From positions 4,402,001 to 4,466,000 of the forward strand of contig NZ_CP091285.1 in the NCBI RefSeq assembly GCF_021650975.2: a stretch of DNA of 64,000 bases. Direction: 5' to 3'. Below are positions 51,785 to 61,354 of the stretch, one piece after another (the first letter of the stretch is position 1; every line of letters starts with the position of its first letter). A program made the translations under genes and the position numbers. The notes under the pieces were generated by a model that searched no databases, was not told the DNA's origin, and saw only the letters and a list, made by a program, of their open reading frames with translations. This DNA is from Flavobacterium jumunjinense (GTDB lineage Bacteria; Bacteroidota; Bacteroidia; Flavobacteriales; Flavobacteriaceae).

Positions 51785-51991
51785 TTTATTGTAAAACTCG
51801 TCAACTTATTTTAGGACGACTCAATATTTACACTTGCAAAAATCAAGAAAACTAGTGCGAAAATTCTAATTACTTTTAGTTTCATCTATACCACGAAATA
51901 ATAAAAAACATAAAACATAAAAAAAAATGTTCCTACATAGAGTATTCTCTTCCCATGCTTCCTGTCTTCTAAACTATATGCAAAAATACGT

Positions 51992-52528
51992 TCACCGTTC
52001 GGAAGTGTTTTTTTTCTGAGTCAATAATAAATAACCTATTACAAAACCAAAAAAACCACCAAAAATAGCAAAAACATAGCCCATATCAATCCATTTAGAC
52101 GAACTTCTATCAGGTTTTCGTAACTCTTCTACCCTTTTGTTTTTTGCTTCTAGTATTTCTTCTTTTGTTATTTCAATACCTCTGTTTTTCAGAAGATTGA
52201 TAGCTAATGCATAATCTAAATCATTCCATTCATCTTTCTTTTCAATTATTTCTTTTAATTCCTCATTTGAAAACGAAAATAAATAATAATCTTGTGGCAA
52301 TTTTTTCAGATATTCTTCAGTATCTAATAAAATAATTTCATCTGCTTTAATGAAATCTTCTTGTGCAATTTTTACTTCAAATTCATTCAACAAAACACTA
52401 CTAAAACTAGAATCTAATGTCGATTTATTTTCAATAAACTCGTTAGCAATATCATTCTTCTTCAAAAGATTTGCTACATAAGCTGCTGATTGCTGATTTG
52501 GATATTTTCTATAGGTTACAAATTCCAT
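51992..52528 (-). CDS. DUF2007-like protein with C-terminal membrane helix
   Basis: The 178-residue protein starts with a domain like DUF2007 'putative signal-transducing' proteins (FVTYRKYPNQQSAAYVANLL, then VLLNEFEVKIAQEDFIKADE), has a charged helical middle and ends with one membrane segment (GYVFAIFGGFFGFVIGYLLL). The family function is not established. One base separates it from the stop of the phosphatase gene ahead of it (TAAAATG region), so both are probably in one transcript. Confidence 0.65.
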   Translation of the reverse strand: MEFVTYRKYPNQQSAAYVANLLKKNDIANEFIENKSTLDSSFSSVLLNEFEVKIAQEDFIKADEIILLDTEEYLKKLPQDYYLFSFSNEELKEIIEKKDEWNDLDYALAINLLKNRGIEITKEEILEAKNKRVEELRKPDRSSSKWIDMGYVFAIFGGFFGFVIGYLLLTQKKNTSER

Positions 52529-52529
52529 T

Positions 52530-54143
52530 TTAGTCTAAAATTTCTTCTAAAACTTCTGCTTCTGTTCCGTTTGGAAGTGTAATTTTAAGTTTTAAAGCTA
52601 AAGTTGGTGCAATTTGTGTAATTGCTTTTTTATTATACGATTTTCCTGGAGTAATTTTCCATCCATAAAAAATCAAAGGCACATGCGTATCATAAGTATA
52701 TGGAGAACCGTGGGTAGTTCCAGTACTTCCGTATTCTAAATATCCTGGTTTTTCTAAAACCACTAATTCACCATTCTGAATAGGATCATAACCATTAGCA
52801 ATAAATTTCAAATACATATCACTTCCAGAAGCTGCAAGGATTTCATTATCTGTATATACCCTTCTTACAAATTTTTGCTTGTAGAAGAATTCTTTAAATG
52901 ATTGCTTTACTTCTTCGATATCTAAATTACTCGCTGAAATAATTTCCTTATTAAAAAACACATTAGAATTTGAATATTCTAACACTACATTTTCACCGTA
53001 TTTCTCTTTTGAAAATGTTTCTAAATCGTTTATTACTTTTTTTGAGTTAATATTATCAACATCATATTTATTATCTTTTAAATAAGTAACATTCTCTGCG
53101 CCTGCATGATCTGCTGTTAAGAAAATTAAATAATTATCCTTTCCTACAGTTTTATCTAAGTACGTTAAAAACTCAGCAATAGTTTGATCTAAACGCAAAT
53201 AAGCATCCTGTAATTCAATTGATCTAGGTCCTAATAAATGTCCGATATAATCCGTAGAAGAAAAACTAACCGTTAAAAAATCTGTAACTTCATCTTTACC
53301 TAAAGCTTCTTTTTCAATTGTTCTCTTTGCAAAATCGACAATTAAATTATTCCCAAATGGAGTTGAACGCAAAACACCTGCATCGTTGTTTTCATACATC
53401 TCTTTCATGTTATAAGGAAAGAAAGGTGTCTTTTTAAACATTTTACCTTCATAAGGATTGTTATCATTCAAGCTTTCGTTATATACTTCTTTTGGCTTTA
53501 ATAGATCCCATTGTGTGTTTAGGTATTTTTCATAATGCTTTTCATTATTAAAAGTAGTTACCCAATCTGGCAATGCATCTCCGTAGTAATTACTAGAAAT
53601 AAACGAACCTGTTTTACTATACCAAAAAGCCCAATCTGCAAAATGTCCTGCTGGAAGTATTGCTCCTCTATCTTTCAAACTAATTCCTATAACTTTACCT
53701 TTAAAGTTAGTTGCTAGCTTCAATTCATCAGTAATTGTAGTACTTAATAGATTTTTAGGCGACATTTTACCTTCATAATCCGTTCCGTTTCCTAAAGTTC
53801 CAACAGTAGCATCATCGGTACAGTACATGTCTTTTCCTGTTGCTTTATTGAACCAATTATTCCCAACAATTCCGTTTACACTTGGTGTTGTTCCTGTGTA
53901 AATAGCTGCATGACCTGGTCCTGTATATGTTGGCATATAATTGTAATGCGTATTATGAAACGTATATCCTTTATTCATTAAACGCTTGAATCCATTATCT
54001 GAATAATCATCTGAAAAACGGTATAAATATTCCATTTTCATTTGATCTACAACTATTCCTACAACCAACTTTGGTTTGTCTTGTGCTTGTGTTTGTGTTT
54101 CTATTAGGCTAATTAATGCTAGAAATACTAAAAATTTTCTCAT
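52530..54143 (-). CDS. pafA: PafA-type alkaline phosphatase
   Basis: Secreted phosphate-monoester hydrolase of the alkaline phosphatase superfamily. The 537-residue protein has a signal peptide (to about residue 20, TQTQAQ). The nucleophile is Thr74 in PTYTGPGHA. Asn95 (IVGNNWF), Lys157 and Arg159 (SLKDRGAI) lie at +21, +83 and +85 from it, the same spacing as T79, N100, K162 and R164 of the known Elizabethkingia PafA, as I remember it. LTADHAGAEN and THGSPYTYDTHVPLIFYG supply metal ligands. A periplasmic phosphate-scavenging role is inferred. Confidence 0.9.
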   Translation of the reverse strand: MRKFLVFLALISLIETQTQAQDKPKLVVGIVVDQMKMEYLYRFSDDYSDNGFKRLMNKGYTFHNTHYNYMPTYTGPGHAAIYTGTTPSVNGIVGNNWFNKATGKDMYCTDDATVGTLGNGTDYEGKMSPKNLLSTTITDELKLATNFKGKVIGISLKDRGAILPAGHFADWAFWYSKTGSFISSNYYGDALPDWVTTFNNEKHYEKYLNTQWDLLKPKEVYNESLNDNNPYEGKMFKKTPFFPYNMKEMYENNDAGVLRSTPFGNNLIVDFAKRTIEKEALGKDEVTDFLTVSFSSTDYIGHLLGPRSIELQDAYLRLDQTIAEFLTYLDKTVGKDNYLIFLTADHAGAENVTYLKDNKYDVDNINSKKVINDLETFSKEKYGENVVLEYSNSNVFFNKEIISASNLDIEEVKQSFKEFFYKQKFVRRVYTDNEILAASGSDMYLKFIANGYDPIQNGELVVLEKPGYLEYGSTGTTHGSPYTYDTHVPLIFYGWKITPGKSYNKKAITQIAPTLALKLKITLPNGTEAEVLEEILD

Positions 54144-54202
54144 GGGGTAAAGAGGTAAAATATTATAAGGTTTTACATGAAAAATTCATGTTTAAAAAAA
54201 AA

Positions 54203-54613
54203 TTATTTTGTTACTTCAACAATGTCATAACAAAAAACAAAATCTTCATTATAAACGTACAATTGCGTTTTATATCCAGAATCGGTTCGAACAATGAATG
54301 ATATCTTCACTGCAATTCCATCAATGTTTTTACATAAGTAGGAATTAATCTCATCTACATTTGAAACTTCTTTTGGAAGGTATTCAATTATTTTATAGTG
54401 TTGAATTTCTGTTGAATAAATTATAATTTTATCATTATCATAATCTAATTTTGCAAAGACAGTAGTTGGTTTTGGATTTGACCATTTTCCCCACTCACCA
54501 TTTCTGTTTTTTTGTAAAATTGATAATGCTGTCGATTTGAAATTAAATTGTTGAGCACTAACAAAACTTGCTGTCAACAAAAACACAATAACTAAGTATT
54601 TTAAAATTTTCAT
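54203..54613 (-). CDS. secreted protein of unknown function
   Basis: The 136-residue product has a signal peptide (MKILKYLVIVFLLTASFVSA) and a mature domain with WGKWSNPKPTTVFAKLDYDN, and two cysteines (SYLCKNIDG, FVFCYDIVE). No family recognised. Together with the genes on either side it forms a minus-strand run, 9 bases after the nitronate-monooxygenase-like gene. Confidence 0.6.
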   Translation of the reverse strand: MKILKYLVIVFLLTASFVSAQQFNFKSTALSILQKNRNGEWGKWSNPKPTTVFAKLDYDNDKIIIYSTEIQHYKIIEYLPKEVSNVDEINSYLCKNIDGIAVKISFIVRTDSGYKTQLYVYNEDFVFCYDIVEVTK

Positions 54614-54622
54614 TACTTTAAT

Positions 54623-55567
54623 TTAAAAGTCAAATTTATTTATTTCTTCTTTGGCAACTTGGAATTCACTCATAACATTATGAACAATAGTTTCAACAGG
54701 CAAAACATCATGAATTAAACCTGCAATTTGACCAATTTCCAACTCTCCATCTTCTAGATCTCCTTCAAACATTCCTCGTTTTGCCCTTGCCCTTCCTAAT
54801 AATGTTTTCAGTTCTTCTGGAGTTGGACAAGTAGCATATAATTCCTTAACTTCATTAAAAAATTTGTTTTTAATTAATCGAACAGGTGCTAGTTCTTTCA
54901 AGGTTAGAACAGTATCTCCTTCTCTGGTTTCTACAATTGTTTTCTTAAAATCATCATGAGAACTTGATTCTGTCGATGCTGCAAACCTACTTCCCATTTG
55001 TACACCATCTGCACCAAGCGTCATTGCAGCTAACATTCCTCTTCCTGTTGCAATTCCTCCAGCTGCAATTAATGGAATGGTTATATTCTCTCTAACCATT
55101 GGTATTAAGGTTAAAGTTGTTGTTTCTTCTCTTCCGTTGTGTCCTCCTGCTTCAAAACCTTCTGCTACAACAGCATCTACACCCGCTTCTTGTGCTTTTA
55201 ATGCGAATTTAGAACTACTAACAACATGCACAACCGTTATTCCATTTTCCTTCAAAAAAGAAGTCCATGTTTTCGGATTTCCAGCAGAAGTGAATACTAT
55301 TTTAACTCCTTCATCAACAATGATCTTCATGATTTCCTCAATGTTTGGATATAACATTGGCACATTGATTCCGAAAGGTTTGTCTGTTGCTTTTTTACAT
55401 TTTTGTATATGTTCTCTAAGCACTTCAGGATACATTGATCCTGCTCCAATTAATCCAAGTCCTCCAGCATTACTAACAGCGCTTGCTAATTTATAGCCAC
55501 TGTTCCAAATCATACCACCCTGAATTATAGGATATTTTATATTAAAAAGTTGGGTTATTTTATTCAT
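54623..55567 (-). CDS. nitronate monooxygenase / NAD(P)H-dependent flavin oxidoreductase
   Basis: The 314-residue FMN-dependent TIM-barrel enzyme starts at YPIIQGGMIWNSGYKLASAV, with the FMN-phosphate-binding PLIAAGGIATGRGMLAAM, GADGVQMGSRF and GHNGREETTTLTL. This is the NMO/FabK family. NMO, FabK-like enoyl reductase and related oxidases share these motifs and cannot be told apart here. The start codon directly follows the stop of the S8 protease gene (TAAATG), suggesting coupled translation. Confidence 0.85.
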   Translation of the reverse strand: MNKITQLFNIKYPIIQGGMIWNSGYKLASAVSNAGGLGLIGAGSMYPEVLREHIQKCKKATDKPFGINVPMLYPNIEEIMKIIVDEGVKIVFTSAGNPKTWTSFLKENGITVVHVVSSSKFALKAQEAGVDAVVAEGFEAGGHNGREETTTLTLIPMVRENITIPLIAAGGIATGRGMLAAMTLGADGVQMGSRFAASTESSSHDDFKKTIVETREGDTVLTLKELAPVRLIKNKFFNEVKELYATCPTPEELKTLLGRARAKRGMFEGDLEDGELEIGQIAGLIHDVLPVETIVHNVMSEFQVAKEEINKFDF

Positions 55568-57178
55568 TTATTGTTTGATTAATTTCCCTTGCAAGGTACT
55601 ATTATTCGAAGAAAAATCATAAAGATAGATACCCGAAGATAGATTATCTAGTTGTACACTTTGAGATATCGATGTAATATTTATTTCTAAAACTTTCATT
55701 CCCAAATTATTATACAATGTAAATTTTCCCTCAGCGTTATTAGAACTTTCTATAGTAAGCTTTTTATTAACTGGATTTGGATAAATTTTAACTATTTCTA
55801 ACTCAAAACTAGTAGTTGAAAGCGCGTTGTTTAGTGCCAATTGAAAATCGGGAACGCCATAGCCTTTAAAGTTATCTGGAGTCGCAAATTGATCTGCAGA
55901 TTCCCTAACAAACTGAATCACTTCTGCCGCTGTTAAATTTGGTACAGCCGACCAAAAAGTAGCCACCATTCCTGCCAAAATTGGACTAGAAAACGAAGTT
56001 CCATTAGAAGTAGTTATATTTCCAGTTGTACTACTCACCGTGGCAGCTTGTCCTCTTGCACAGACATCGGGTTTTACTCTACCATCAAAAGATGGCCCTA
56101 TGGAACTAAAAGAAGCATAAGCTTCTGTACTTGTCACTGCACCAATTGTCAATATATTATCCGCGTCTGCAGGAATACTTATATGTTTCTCTGTTTTATT
56201 ACCATCATTACCAGCGCTAATTACACAAACAATTCCCTTAGAAACTGCCAAAGAAGCTCCTCTTGAGGCAAAACCTACTTGACCATTACGTTGTGAATAG
56301 GCATAACTATAACTCGTATTGTCATAATCCGCATAGCCTAAAGAAGAATTTACTACATCAACCCCTAAACTATCTGCCATTTCTAAAGCTTCTACCCAAT
56401 ACGATTCTTCAACTGGATTTTCTCCTGCGACATCTTCTGTAATAAACAAATAATATTCAGCATCTGGAGCCGTTCCAACTAACTGACCATCAACATAACC
56501 TCCCATTGTAGAAAGTACATTCGTTCCATGGGAATTTCGAGTATAAATATCTGTATTTCTATCTGGAAAATTATATCCTCCTAAAATTAAATCATTATCA
56601 AATAATCGCTGAAAAGGAGCAGCAGTATTTACACCTGGAAAACCAGCATCAAAAACAGCTATAACTTTTCCTTGTCCTGTGAAATCTTGTTGATGCAATA
56701 AATGCCCGTTTAACATTTGGATTTGATTGCTCGAATTTCCATAATTATAATTTGCTAATGTTTCATTCTCTCCTTCATCTTTATTAGTATAATTCCTGTT
56801 GAAAAATTTTGATATTGGATTAAGTGAATGATTAGCAAACAAAACACGATCTACAAAACCTAATGAAGTTAGTGCTTGAATATTGGCTTGCGAACCTCTA
56901 ATATGCAATGCATTTAACCATTTTGACTTTGCCATTACTGTTATTCCTGTTGCATTCTTAATTTGATTCATATAAGAACTTGCAATTGGAATATCTAGGT
57001 TATCTAAATTTATATTCTGTGTTGTTCTTCTATCTAATGCTCTTTGCGTTAACATTTCTAGAGGATTATTCATATAATAAGTAGCATCAGGTTTATCAGT
57101 AAAATAAACCCAAGCATCTTCTTGTGCATTAGTTATAAATGAAAATAATAGACAAAGAAAAGTTAGTTGTGTTTTCAT
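55568..57178 (-). CDS. S8 subtilisin-like serine protease with T9SS sorting domain
   Basis: Secreted protease of 536 residues. A signal peptide (MKTQLTFLCLLFSFITNAQ) is followed by a pro-region and the S8 domain: Asp177 in VIAVFDAGFPG, His217 in NSHGTNVLSTMGG, and Ser395 in NGTSFSSPILAGM. AGNDG supplies the oxyanion Asn. The last 75 residues are a type A T9SS sorting domain (VKIYPNPVNKKLTIESSN and GIYLYDFSS). I start at the ATG at 57178; the upstream 9 codons do not belong to a signal peptide. Confidence 0.92.
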   Translation of the reverse strand: MKTQLTFLCLLFSFITNAQEDAWVYFTDKPDATYYMNNPLEMLTQRALDRRTTQNINLDNLDIPIASSYMNQIKNATGITVMAKSKWLNALHIRGSQANIQALTSLGFVDRVLFANHSLNPISKFFNRNYTNKDEGENETLANYNYGNSSNQIQMLNGHLLHQQDFTGQGKVIAVFDAGFPGVNTAAPFQRLFDNDLILGGYNFPDRNTDIYTRNSHGTNVLSTMGGYVDGQLVGTAPDAEYYLFITEDVAGENPVEESYWVEALEMADSLGVDVVNSSLGYADYDNTSYSYAYSQRNGQVGFASRGASLAVSKGIVCVISAGNDGNKTEKHISIPADADNILTIGAVTSTEAYASFSSIGPSFDGRVKPDVCARGQAATVSSTTGNITTSNGTSFSSPILAGMVATFWSAVPNLTAAEVIQFVRESADQFATPDNFKGYGVPDFQLALNNALSTTSFELEIVKIYPNPVNKKLTIESSNNAEGKFTLYNNLGMKVLEINITSISQSVQLDNLSSGIYLYDFSSNNSTLQGKLIKQ

Positions 57179-57232
57179 ATTCTTTATTTGATGTTTTATA
57201 TCCAAATATATGAAAATCTGTCCATTATAAAA

Positions 57233-58168
57233 CTATATAACAGTAAAATACAGAAACACTCCATATGCGACAAGCAACAATATTCCCGATTTAAAATTAA
57301 GACTTCCACGCTTTGGAAGAAGTACTAAGGGTAATAATATGAAAGCAAAAGCAAGCATCCAATATATATCTTGACTAATTATCCTAACATCTACCTTTTC
57401 AATTGGTTTAATAATTGCTGTTACTCCTAGAACACTAAGAATATTGAAAATATTAGATCCAATTATATTTCCAATTGATATATCATTTTCTTTTTTAATT
57501 GCTGCAATAATTGATGAAGCTAACTCTGGAATACTAGTTCCAATAGAGACAACAGTAACTGCAATTACACGTTTACTTACGCCCATCTTTTCAGCTAAAT
57601 TTACTGCACCTTCAACCAAAAGTTCAGAACCTCCCCATAAGGACAAACCACCAATTAATAAAAACAATCCAATTTTCAAATAGGACATATTTTCCTCAAC
57701 AGGTATATCTAAATCTACTTGTACTTTCTTATTATTTCGTATTAGAATAATTAAAAACACAATTAAAACCGCAATAAAGATAACACCGTCAATTCGTGTT
57801 AATCCACCATCTATAATTAGAAAAACGAATAATAAAGTTGAAGCAATCATTTTTGTAGGCCAATCGGTAACATAAAAACTATTATCTATCTTAATACTGT
57901 TTATTAAAAGGATAACTCCTAATACTAAACCGACATTTCCAACATTTGAACCAATAACATTTCCTAAAGCAATATCAGGAAATCCGTCTAAAGCTGCTTT
58001 AATACTTACAATCATTTCTGGTGCAGAAGTTGCAAAAGAAACCACAGTTAAACCAACAATAATTTTAGAAATATTTAGACGAAGTGAAAGCCCTACAGAA
58101 GATTTCAACAACCAATTTCCACCTACAACTAAAAGAATTAGTCCACTAATAATAAATACTATATTCAT
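57233..58168 (-). CDS. calcium/sodium antiporter (CaCA family)
   Basis: Inner-membrane cation exchanger of 311 residues with about ten membrane segments in two inverted halves. The alpha-repeats are FATSAPEMIVSIKAAL with GNVIGSNVGNVGLVLG, and GTSIPELASSIIAA with GNIIGSNIFNILSVLG. These are the ion-binding motifs of YrbG-like K-independent Na/Ca exchangers. It starts 8 bases after mnmA, so both lie in one transcript. Confidence 0.92.
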   Translation of the reverse strand: MNIVFIISGLILLVVGGNWLLKSSVGLSLRLNISKIIVGLTVVSFATSAPEMIVSIKAALDGFPDIALGNVIGSNVGNVGLVLGVILLINSIKIDNSFYVTDWPTKMIASTLLFVFLIIDGGLTRIDGVIFIAVLIVFLIILIRNNKKVQVDLDIPVEENMSYLKIGLFLLIGGLSLWGGSELLVEGAVNLAEKMGVSKRVIAVTVVSIGTSIPELASSIIAAIKKENDISIGNIIGSNIFNILSVLGVTAIIKPIEKVDVRIISQDIYWMLAFAFILLPLVLLPKRGSLNFKSGILLLVAYGVFLYFTVI

Positions 58169-58176
58169 ATAAAAAT

Positions 58177-59364
58177 TTAAGAAATTACACCACTACCCAA
58201 TACTTCGTCTTCTTTGTGCCAAGCAACAAATTGGCCTTCTGTAATTGCTGATTGTGGTTCTTTAAAAACTACATACATTCCATCTTCAAATTGATGCAAC
58301 GTTGCTTCTTGAAGTTCTTGACGATAACGAATTCTTGCCATTACATCCATTGTTTGTTTTGCCTGTAATGCTAAATCTTCACGAACCCAATGCACTTCAT
58401 CATTTTTAATATATAATGCTTTTTTTAATAATCCAGGGTGATTACTTCCTTGCCCCGTATAAATTATATTCTTCTCAACATCTGTTTCAATAACAAATAG
58501 AGCTTCTTTTGTTCCGCCAACATTTAGTCCTTTTCTTTGTCCTTTAGTGAAGTAATGTGCACCTTGATGCTTTCCTACTACTTTACTTAGTTGACCTGAG
58601 TAATCTCTTTTTCTAGATTGATAAGCAAATGCAGCTTCTTGACTTGGGAATTCTGTTTCTATAGTATTAAAAACATCTGCTTCAGATGCAACTTCTATAA
58701 TTATCCCTTCTTTTGGTTGTAATTTTTGTTGTAAGAAATCTGGTAAACGTACTTTACCAATAAAACACAGTCCTTGAGAATCTTTTTTATCCGCAGTAAT
58801 TAAATCTAACTTAGCTGCAATTTCTCTTACTTCTGGTTTTGTTAATTCTCCAATAGGAAACAATGCTTTTGATAATTGCTCTTGTGATAGTTGACACAAA
58901 AAGTAAGATTGATCTTTATTCCCGTCTTTTCCAGCAAGTAATTGATATGTTTCTCCTTTTTCATTTTCAATTGTCCCTTTTCTGCAATAATGACCTGTAG
59001 CAACATAATCTGCACCAAGTGACAATGCAATCTTCATAAAGACATCGAATTTAATTTCTCGGTTACACAAAACATCTGGATTTGGCGTTCTTCCTTGTTC
59101 ATATTCATTGAACATATAATCCACAATTTTTTCTTTATATTCTTCTGAAAGATCGACTGTTTGAAATGGAATTCCTAGTTTTTCAGCAACTAAAAGCGCA
59201 TCATTACTATCTTCTAGCCAAGGACATTCATTTGATATTGTAACAGAGTCATCATGCCAATTTTTCATAAAAAGACCGATAACTTCATAACCTTGCTCTT
59301 GTAATAAATAGGCCGCAACACTAGAGTCTACTCCTCCAGAAAGCCCTACAACTACTCTTTTCAT
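58177..59364 (-). CDS. mnmA: tRNA 2-thiouridine(34) synthase
   Basis: Thiolates U34 in tRNA Lys, Glu and Gln. The 395-residue protein has the PP-loop GLSGGVDSS at residues 7-15, the catalytic Cys100 in [13 protein letters not shown] and a second Cys near 203 in [10 protein letters not shown]. The C-terminal part reads HHQ-like [17 protein letters not shown]. This set matches MnmA from end to end. It is preceded by a MORN-type gene at 11 bases. Confidence 0.97.
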   Translation of the reverse strand: MKRVVVGLSGGVDSSVAAYLLQEQGYEVIGLFMKNWHDDSVTISNECPWLEDSNDALLVAEKLGIPFQTVDLSEEYKEKIVDYMFNEYEQGRTPNPDVLCNREIKFDVFMKIALSLGADYVATGHYCRKGTIENEKGETYQLLAGKDGNKDQSYFLCQLSQEQLSKALFPIGELTKPEVREIAAKLDLITADKKDSQGLCFIGKVRLPDFLQQKLQPKEGIIIEVASEADVFNTIETEFPSQEAAFAYQSRKRDYSGQLSKVVGKHQGAHYFTKGQRKGLNVGGTKEALFVIETDVEKNIIYTGQGSNHPGLLKKALYIKNDEVHWVREDLALQAKQTMDVMARIRYRQELQEATLHQFEDGMYVVFKEPQSAITEGQFVAWHKEDEVLGSGVIS

Positions 59365-59375
59365 TTTATAAAATA

Positions 59376-60143
59376 TTATTTTTTGTCACTTGTGTTTTTT
59401 TCTTTCAAATCGGTTGGTTTTAATTTACCATCACTCGTTTTTTCAACCTTAAAAGTCTTACGAGTTTCTTTAGATATTTTCTCAGTCTTAACTACTTTAC
59501 CGTTTTCGTAGGTATCCCAATATCCCCATTTTCTATTGTTCTTATATTGGCCTTTTAAACTAACTATTCCTTTTCCATTATAATAAATAGCATCACCATG
59601 CAACTGCCCTTTTTTATAATTCAATTCTTCTAAAACAGTTTCATTTTCAGCAATTTTCTTATAAACACCATCTAACTCTCCATTCACATAATTAGATTCT
59701 TCTGCAAGTGATCCGCTTTTATAATATACCTTTTTCACACCATTAAGCTTACCTGCTTTATAGTTTTCCAATGTCATTACTTGATTACTTTCAAAATGAT
59801 AGTATTTCCATTCCCCTTCAGAAAGTTTATTTACAAGTCTTCCTTCACTTACTTTATTTTTTTTCTGATCATAAAAAACAACATAACAAGAACCATCGCC
59901 TTTAGTAAAATCTCTTGTTGCTATAATTGTACCTGCTTTTGTATCATCAAAATAGTTAAAAACACCTGTTTCCTTACCATGATTAAAAGTTCCTTCATAC
60001 CTTGGTCGTTTCGACTTTTCATGATTACCCTTCCAAACTCCATGACGTTTTCCTTTATCGTCAAACTTATTACTATCACTTTGCGAATATGCTAGACAAC
60101 ATATTAAAAGTAAAAAACTAGAAAATATTTTTTTTATTAACAT
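59376..60143 (-). CDS. secreted MORN-repeat (YwqK-like) protein
   Basis: The 255-residue product has a signal peptide ([20 protein letters not shown]) and at least six MORN-like repeats, e.g. [62 protein letters not shown] and [14 protein letters not shown]. Database names of the type 'toxin-antitoxin YwqK family antitoxin' are common for such proteins, but nothing here suggests a toxin. A polar, lysine-rich tail ends it. Role in the envelope unknown. Confidence 0.75.
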   Translation of the reverse strand: MLIKKIFSSFLLLICCLAYSQSDSNKFDDKGKRHGVWKGNHEKSKRPRYEGTFNHGKETGVFNYFDDTKAGTIIATRDFTKGDGSCYVVFYDQKKNKVSEGRLVNKLSEGEWKYYHFESNQVMTLENYKAGKLNGVKKVYYKSGSLAEESNYVNGELDGVYKKIAENETVLEELNYKKGQLHGDAIYYNGKGIVSLKGQYKNNRKWGYWDTYENGKVVKTEKISKETRKTFKVEKTSDGKLKPTDLKEKNTSDKK

Positions 60144-60252
60144 TTGTATATGCTTTTTTAGTTATTTTAACCCTCAAATAAACAATATATTAAACAGAAT
60201 CTAACACAACGTTAAACTTTACACTTTAAAATTATTTTTTCGAAAATAAACT

Positions 60253-60282
60253 TTTGTTTTGTTTAGTGTTTTTATAGATTTG
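60253..60282 (+). promoter_or_regulatory. promoter of the fasciclin gene
   Basis: TTTG (60253-60256), 18-base spacer, TAGATTTG (60275-60282): close to the Bacteroidetes promoter consensus. The ATG is at 60307, giving a leader of about 18 nt. Confidence 0.7.
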
Positions 60283-60306
60283 CTTAAACAATAAAATAAA
60301 ATTGCT

Positions 60307-61302
60307 ATGAAAAACTTTGCAAAATTAATCAAATTAACTTTAATCGCTACTACATTTGTAACGATGTTTTCATGTTCTGATGATGATAACGTTGAACCTG
60401 TCAATAATAGTATTGCTGGAGTCGCATCGAGAGCACCTCAATTTACTACATTAGTAGCTGCACTAGACAAAGCTGGTTTAGTACAAACATTAGACCAAAA
60501 TGGTCCTTTTACTGTTTTTGCACCAACAAACGATGCTTTTGATACCTTTTTAACTGATAATGGATTTGCATCATTAGACGATGTACCTGTTCCTACCTTA
60601 GAAAAAATATTACTTAATCACGTTGTGAATGGCAAATTTGCTTCTACTGATTTAGCAACTGGATACGTAAGCTCTTTAGCTAAAGGATCTGCTTCATCTA
60701 CTAATAATTTAAGTCTATTTATAGATTTAGATTTAACAACTGGTGTAAAAATTAATGGTATTGCTACCGTTACAGCTGCAAATATCGCAGCAACAAACGG
60801 AATTATTCACCAAGTTGATAAGGTAATAGGTCTTGCTACCATAATTGATCATGCAAAAGCTAACCCAAACTTTTCTACTTTAGTAACTGTTGTTACAAGT
60901 ACTGATAGCAATGGAAATGGTTTTGGAGATCAAAGTGCAGTCGCGACAGCGTTAACAACCAATACAGCACCATTGACTGTCTTTGCACCAACAAACGATG
61001 CTTTTACCGCAGCTACAACAGGAAGTGGTTTTGCTGTTGGAGCAACACCAGCACAAGTGTCTAAAGTATTACAATATCATGTTACAGCTGCTGGAAATGT
61101 ATTATCCACAACTTTAACAAATGGACAAGTTGTATCAATGATTACAGATCCTGCTCAAGATATTACTATTGATTTGAGCGCGCCAAGTTCTCCAAAAATC
61201 ACTGACACATCGTCTTCACAAGCAGGAATAATTACTGTTGATGTTCAATGCGAGAATGGTGTTATCCATGCCGTTGACAAAGTATTACAACCAGTACTAT
61301 AA
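60307..61302 (+). CDS. lipoprotein with two fasciclin (FAS1) domains
   Basis: The signal peptide ends TMFSC, so Cys23 should be lipidated, followed by acidic DDDNVEP. Two FAS1 domains follow, residues about 37-175 and 180-330. Each has the FTVFAPTNDAFD or LTVFAPTNDAFT box and ends with the GIIHQVDKVI or GVIHAVDKVL box. FAS1 domains act in cell adhesion. The gene is monocistronic with a good promoter and a strong terminator, which suggests high expression. Confidence 0.92.
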   Translation: MKNFAKLIKLTLIATTFVTMFSCSDDDNVEPVNNSIAGVASRAPQFTTLVAALDKAGLVQTLDQNGPFTVFAPTNDAFDTFLTDNGFASLDDVPVPTLEKILLNHVVNGKFASTDLATGYVSSLAKGSASSTNNLSLFIDLDLTTGVKINGIATVTAANIAATNGIIHQVDKVIGLATIIDHAKANPNFSTLVTVVTSTDSNGNGFGDQSAVATALTTNTAPLTVFAPTNDAFTAATTGSGFAVGATPAQVSKVLQYHVTAAGNVLSTTLTNGQVVSMITDPAQDITIDLSAPSSPKITDTSSSQAGIITVDVQCENGVIHAVDKVLQPVL

Positions 61303-61320
61303 TACTATTATTTAAAGAAA

Positions 61321-61350
61321 AAAGAGCTCAATTATCAAATTGAGCTCTTT
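61321..61350. terminator. strong bidirectional terminator
   Basis: AAAGAGCTCAATT (61321-61333) pairs with AATTGAGCTCTTT (61338-61350), loop ATCA, then T-run. Shared by the fasciclin gene and the convergent proC. Confidence 0.92.
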
Positions 61351-61354
61351 TTTT

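Larger units (their letters stand above)
50513..51823 (+). mobile_element. IS3-family insertion sequence, 1311 bp
   Basis: Complete element with TG...CA ends. Terminal inverted repeats at 50513-50536 and 51800-51823 agree at 20 of 24 positions (inner core AAATAAGTTGAC and CGTCCT). It is flanked by the 3-bp direct repeat ATA (50510-50512 and 51824-51826). Two overlapping-frame genes encode OrfA and the DD(35)E transposase. All parts look intact, so it may be active. It has inserted into a minus-strand TPR gene. Confidence 0.95.
49915..51885 (-). pseudogene. TPR-like protein gene split by an IS3-family element
   Basis: The gene starts at ATG 51885 with MKLKVIRIFALVFLIFASVN and is cut after codon 20 by the element at 50513-51823. 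The rest lies at 49915-50512. Removing the element and one copy of the ATA duplication joins ...ASVN to IAIMFFLGLGAF in frame, giving 218 codons. The product would have an N-terminal membrane anchor and two or three TPR-like repeats (FEEALQLYKEIENPYSE, YDSAVHYFKI, KDSALFYFRKKLE). The element supplies a new in-frame ATG, so a 207-codon frame beginning MSTYFRTGH remains open. Confidence 0.88.

Noticed and set aside
55077..55496. 139-codon frame opposite the nitronate-monooxygenase-like gene
   Set aside because: Shadow frame of a well-supported gene; composition Ser/Thr/Pro/Cys-rich as expected for antisense.
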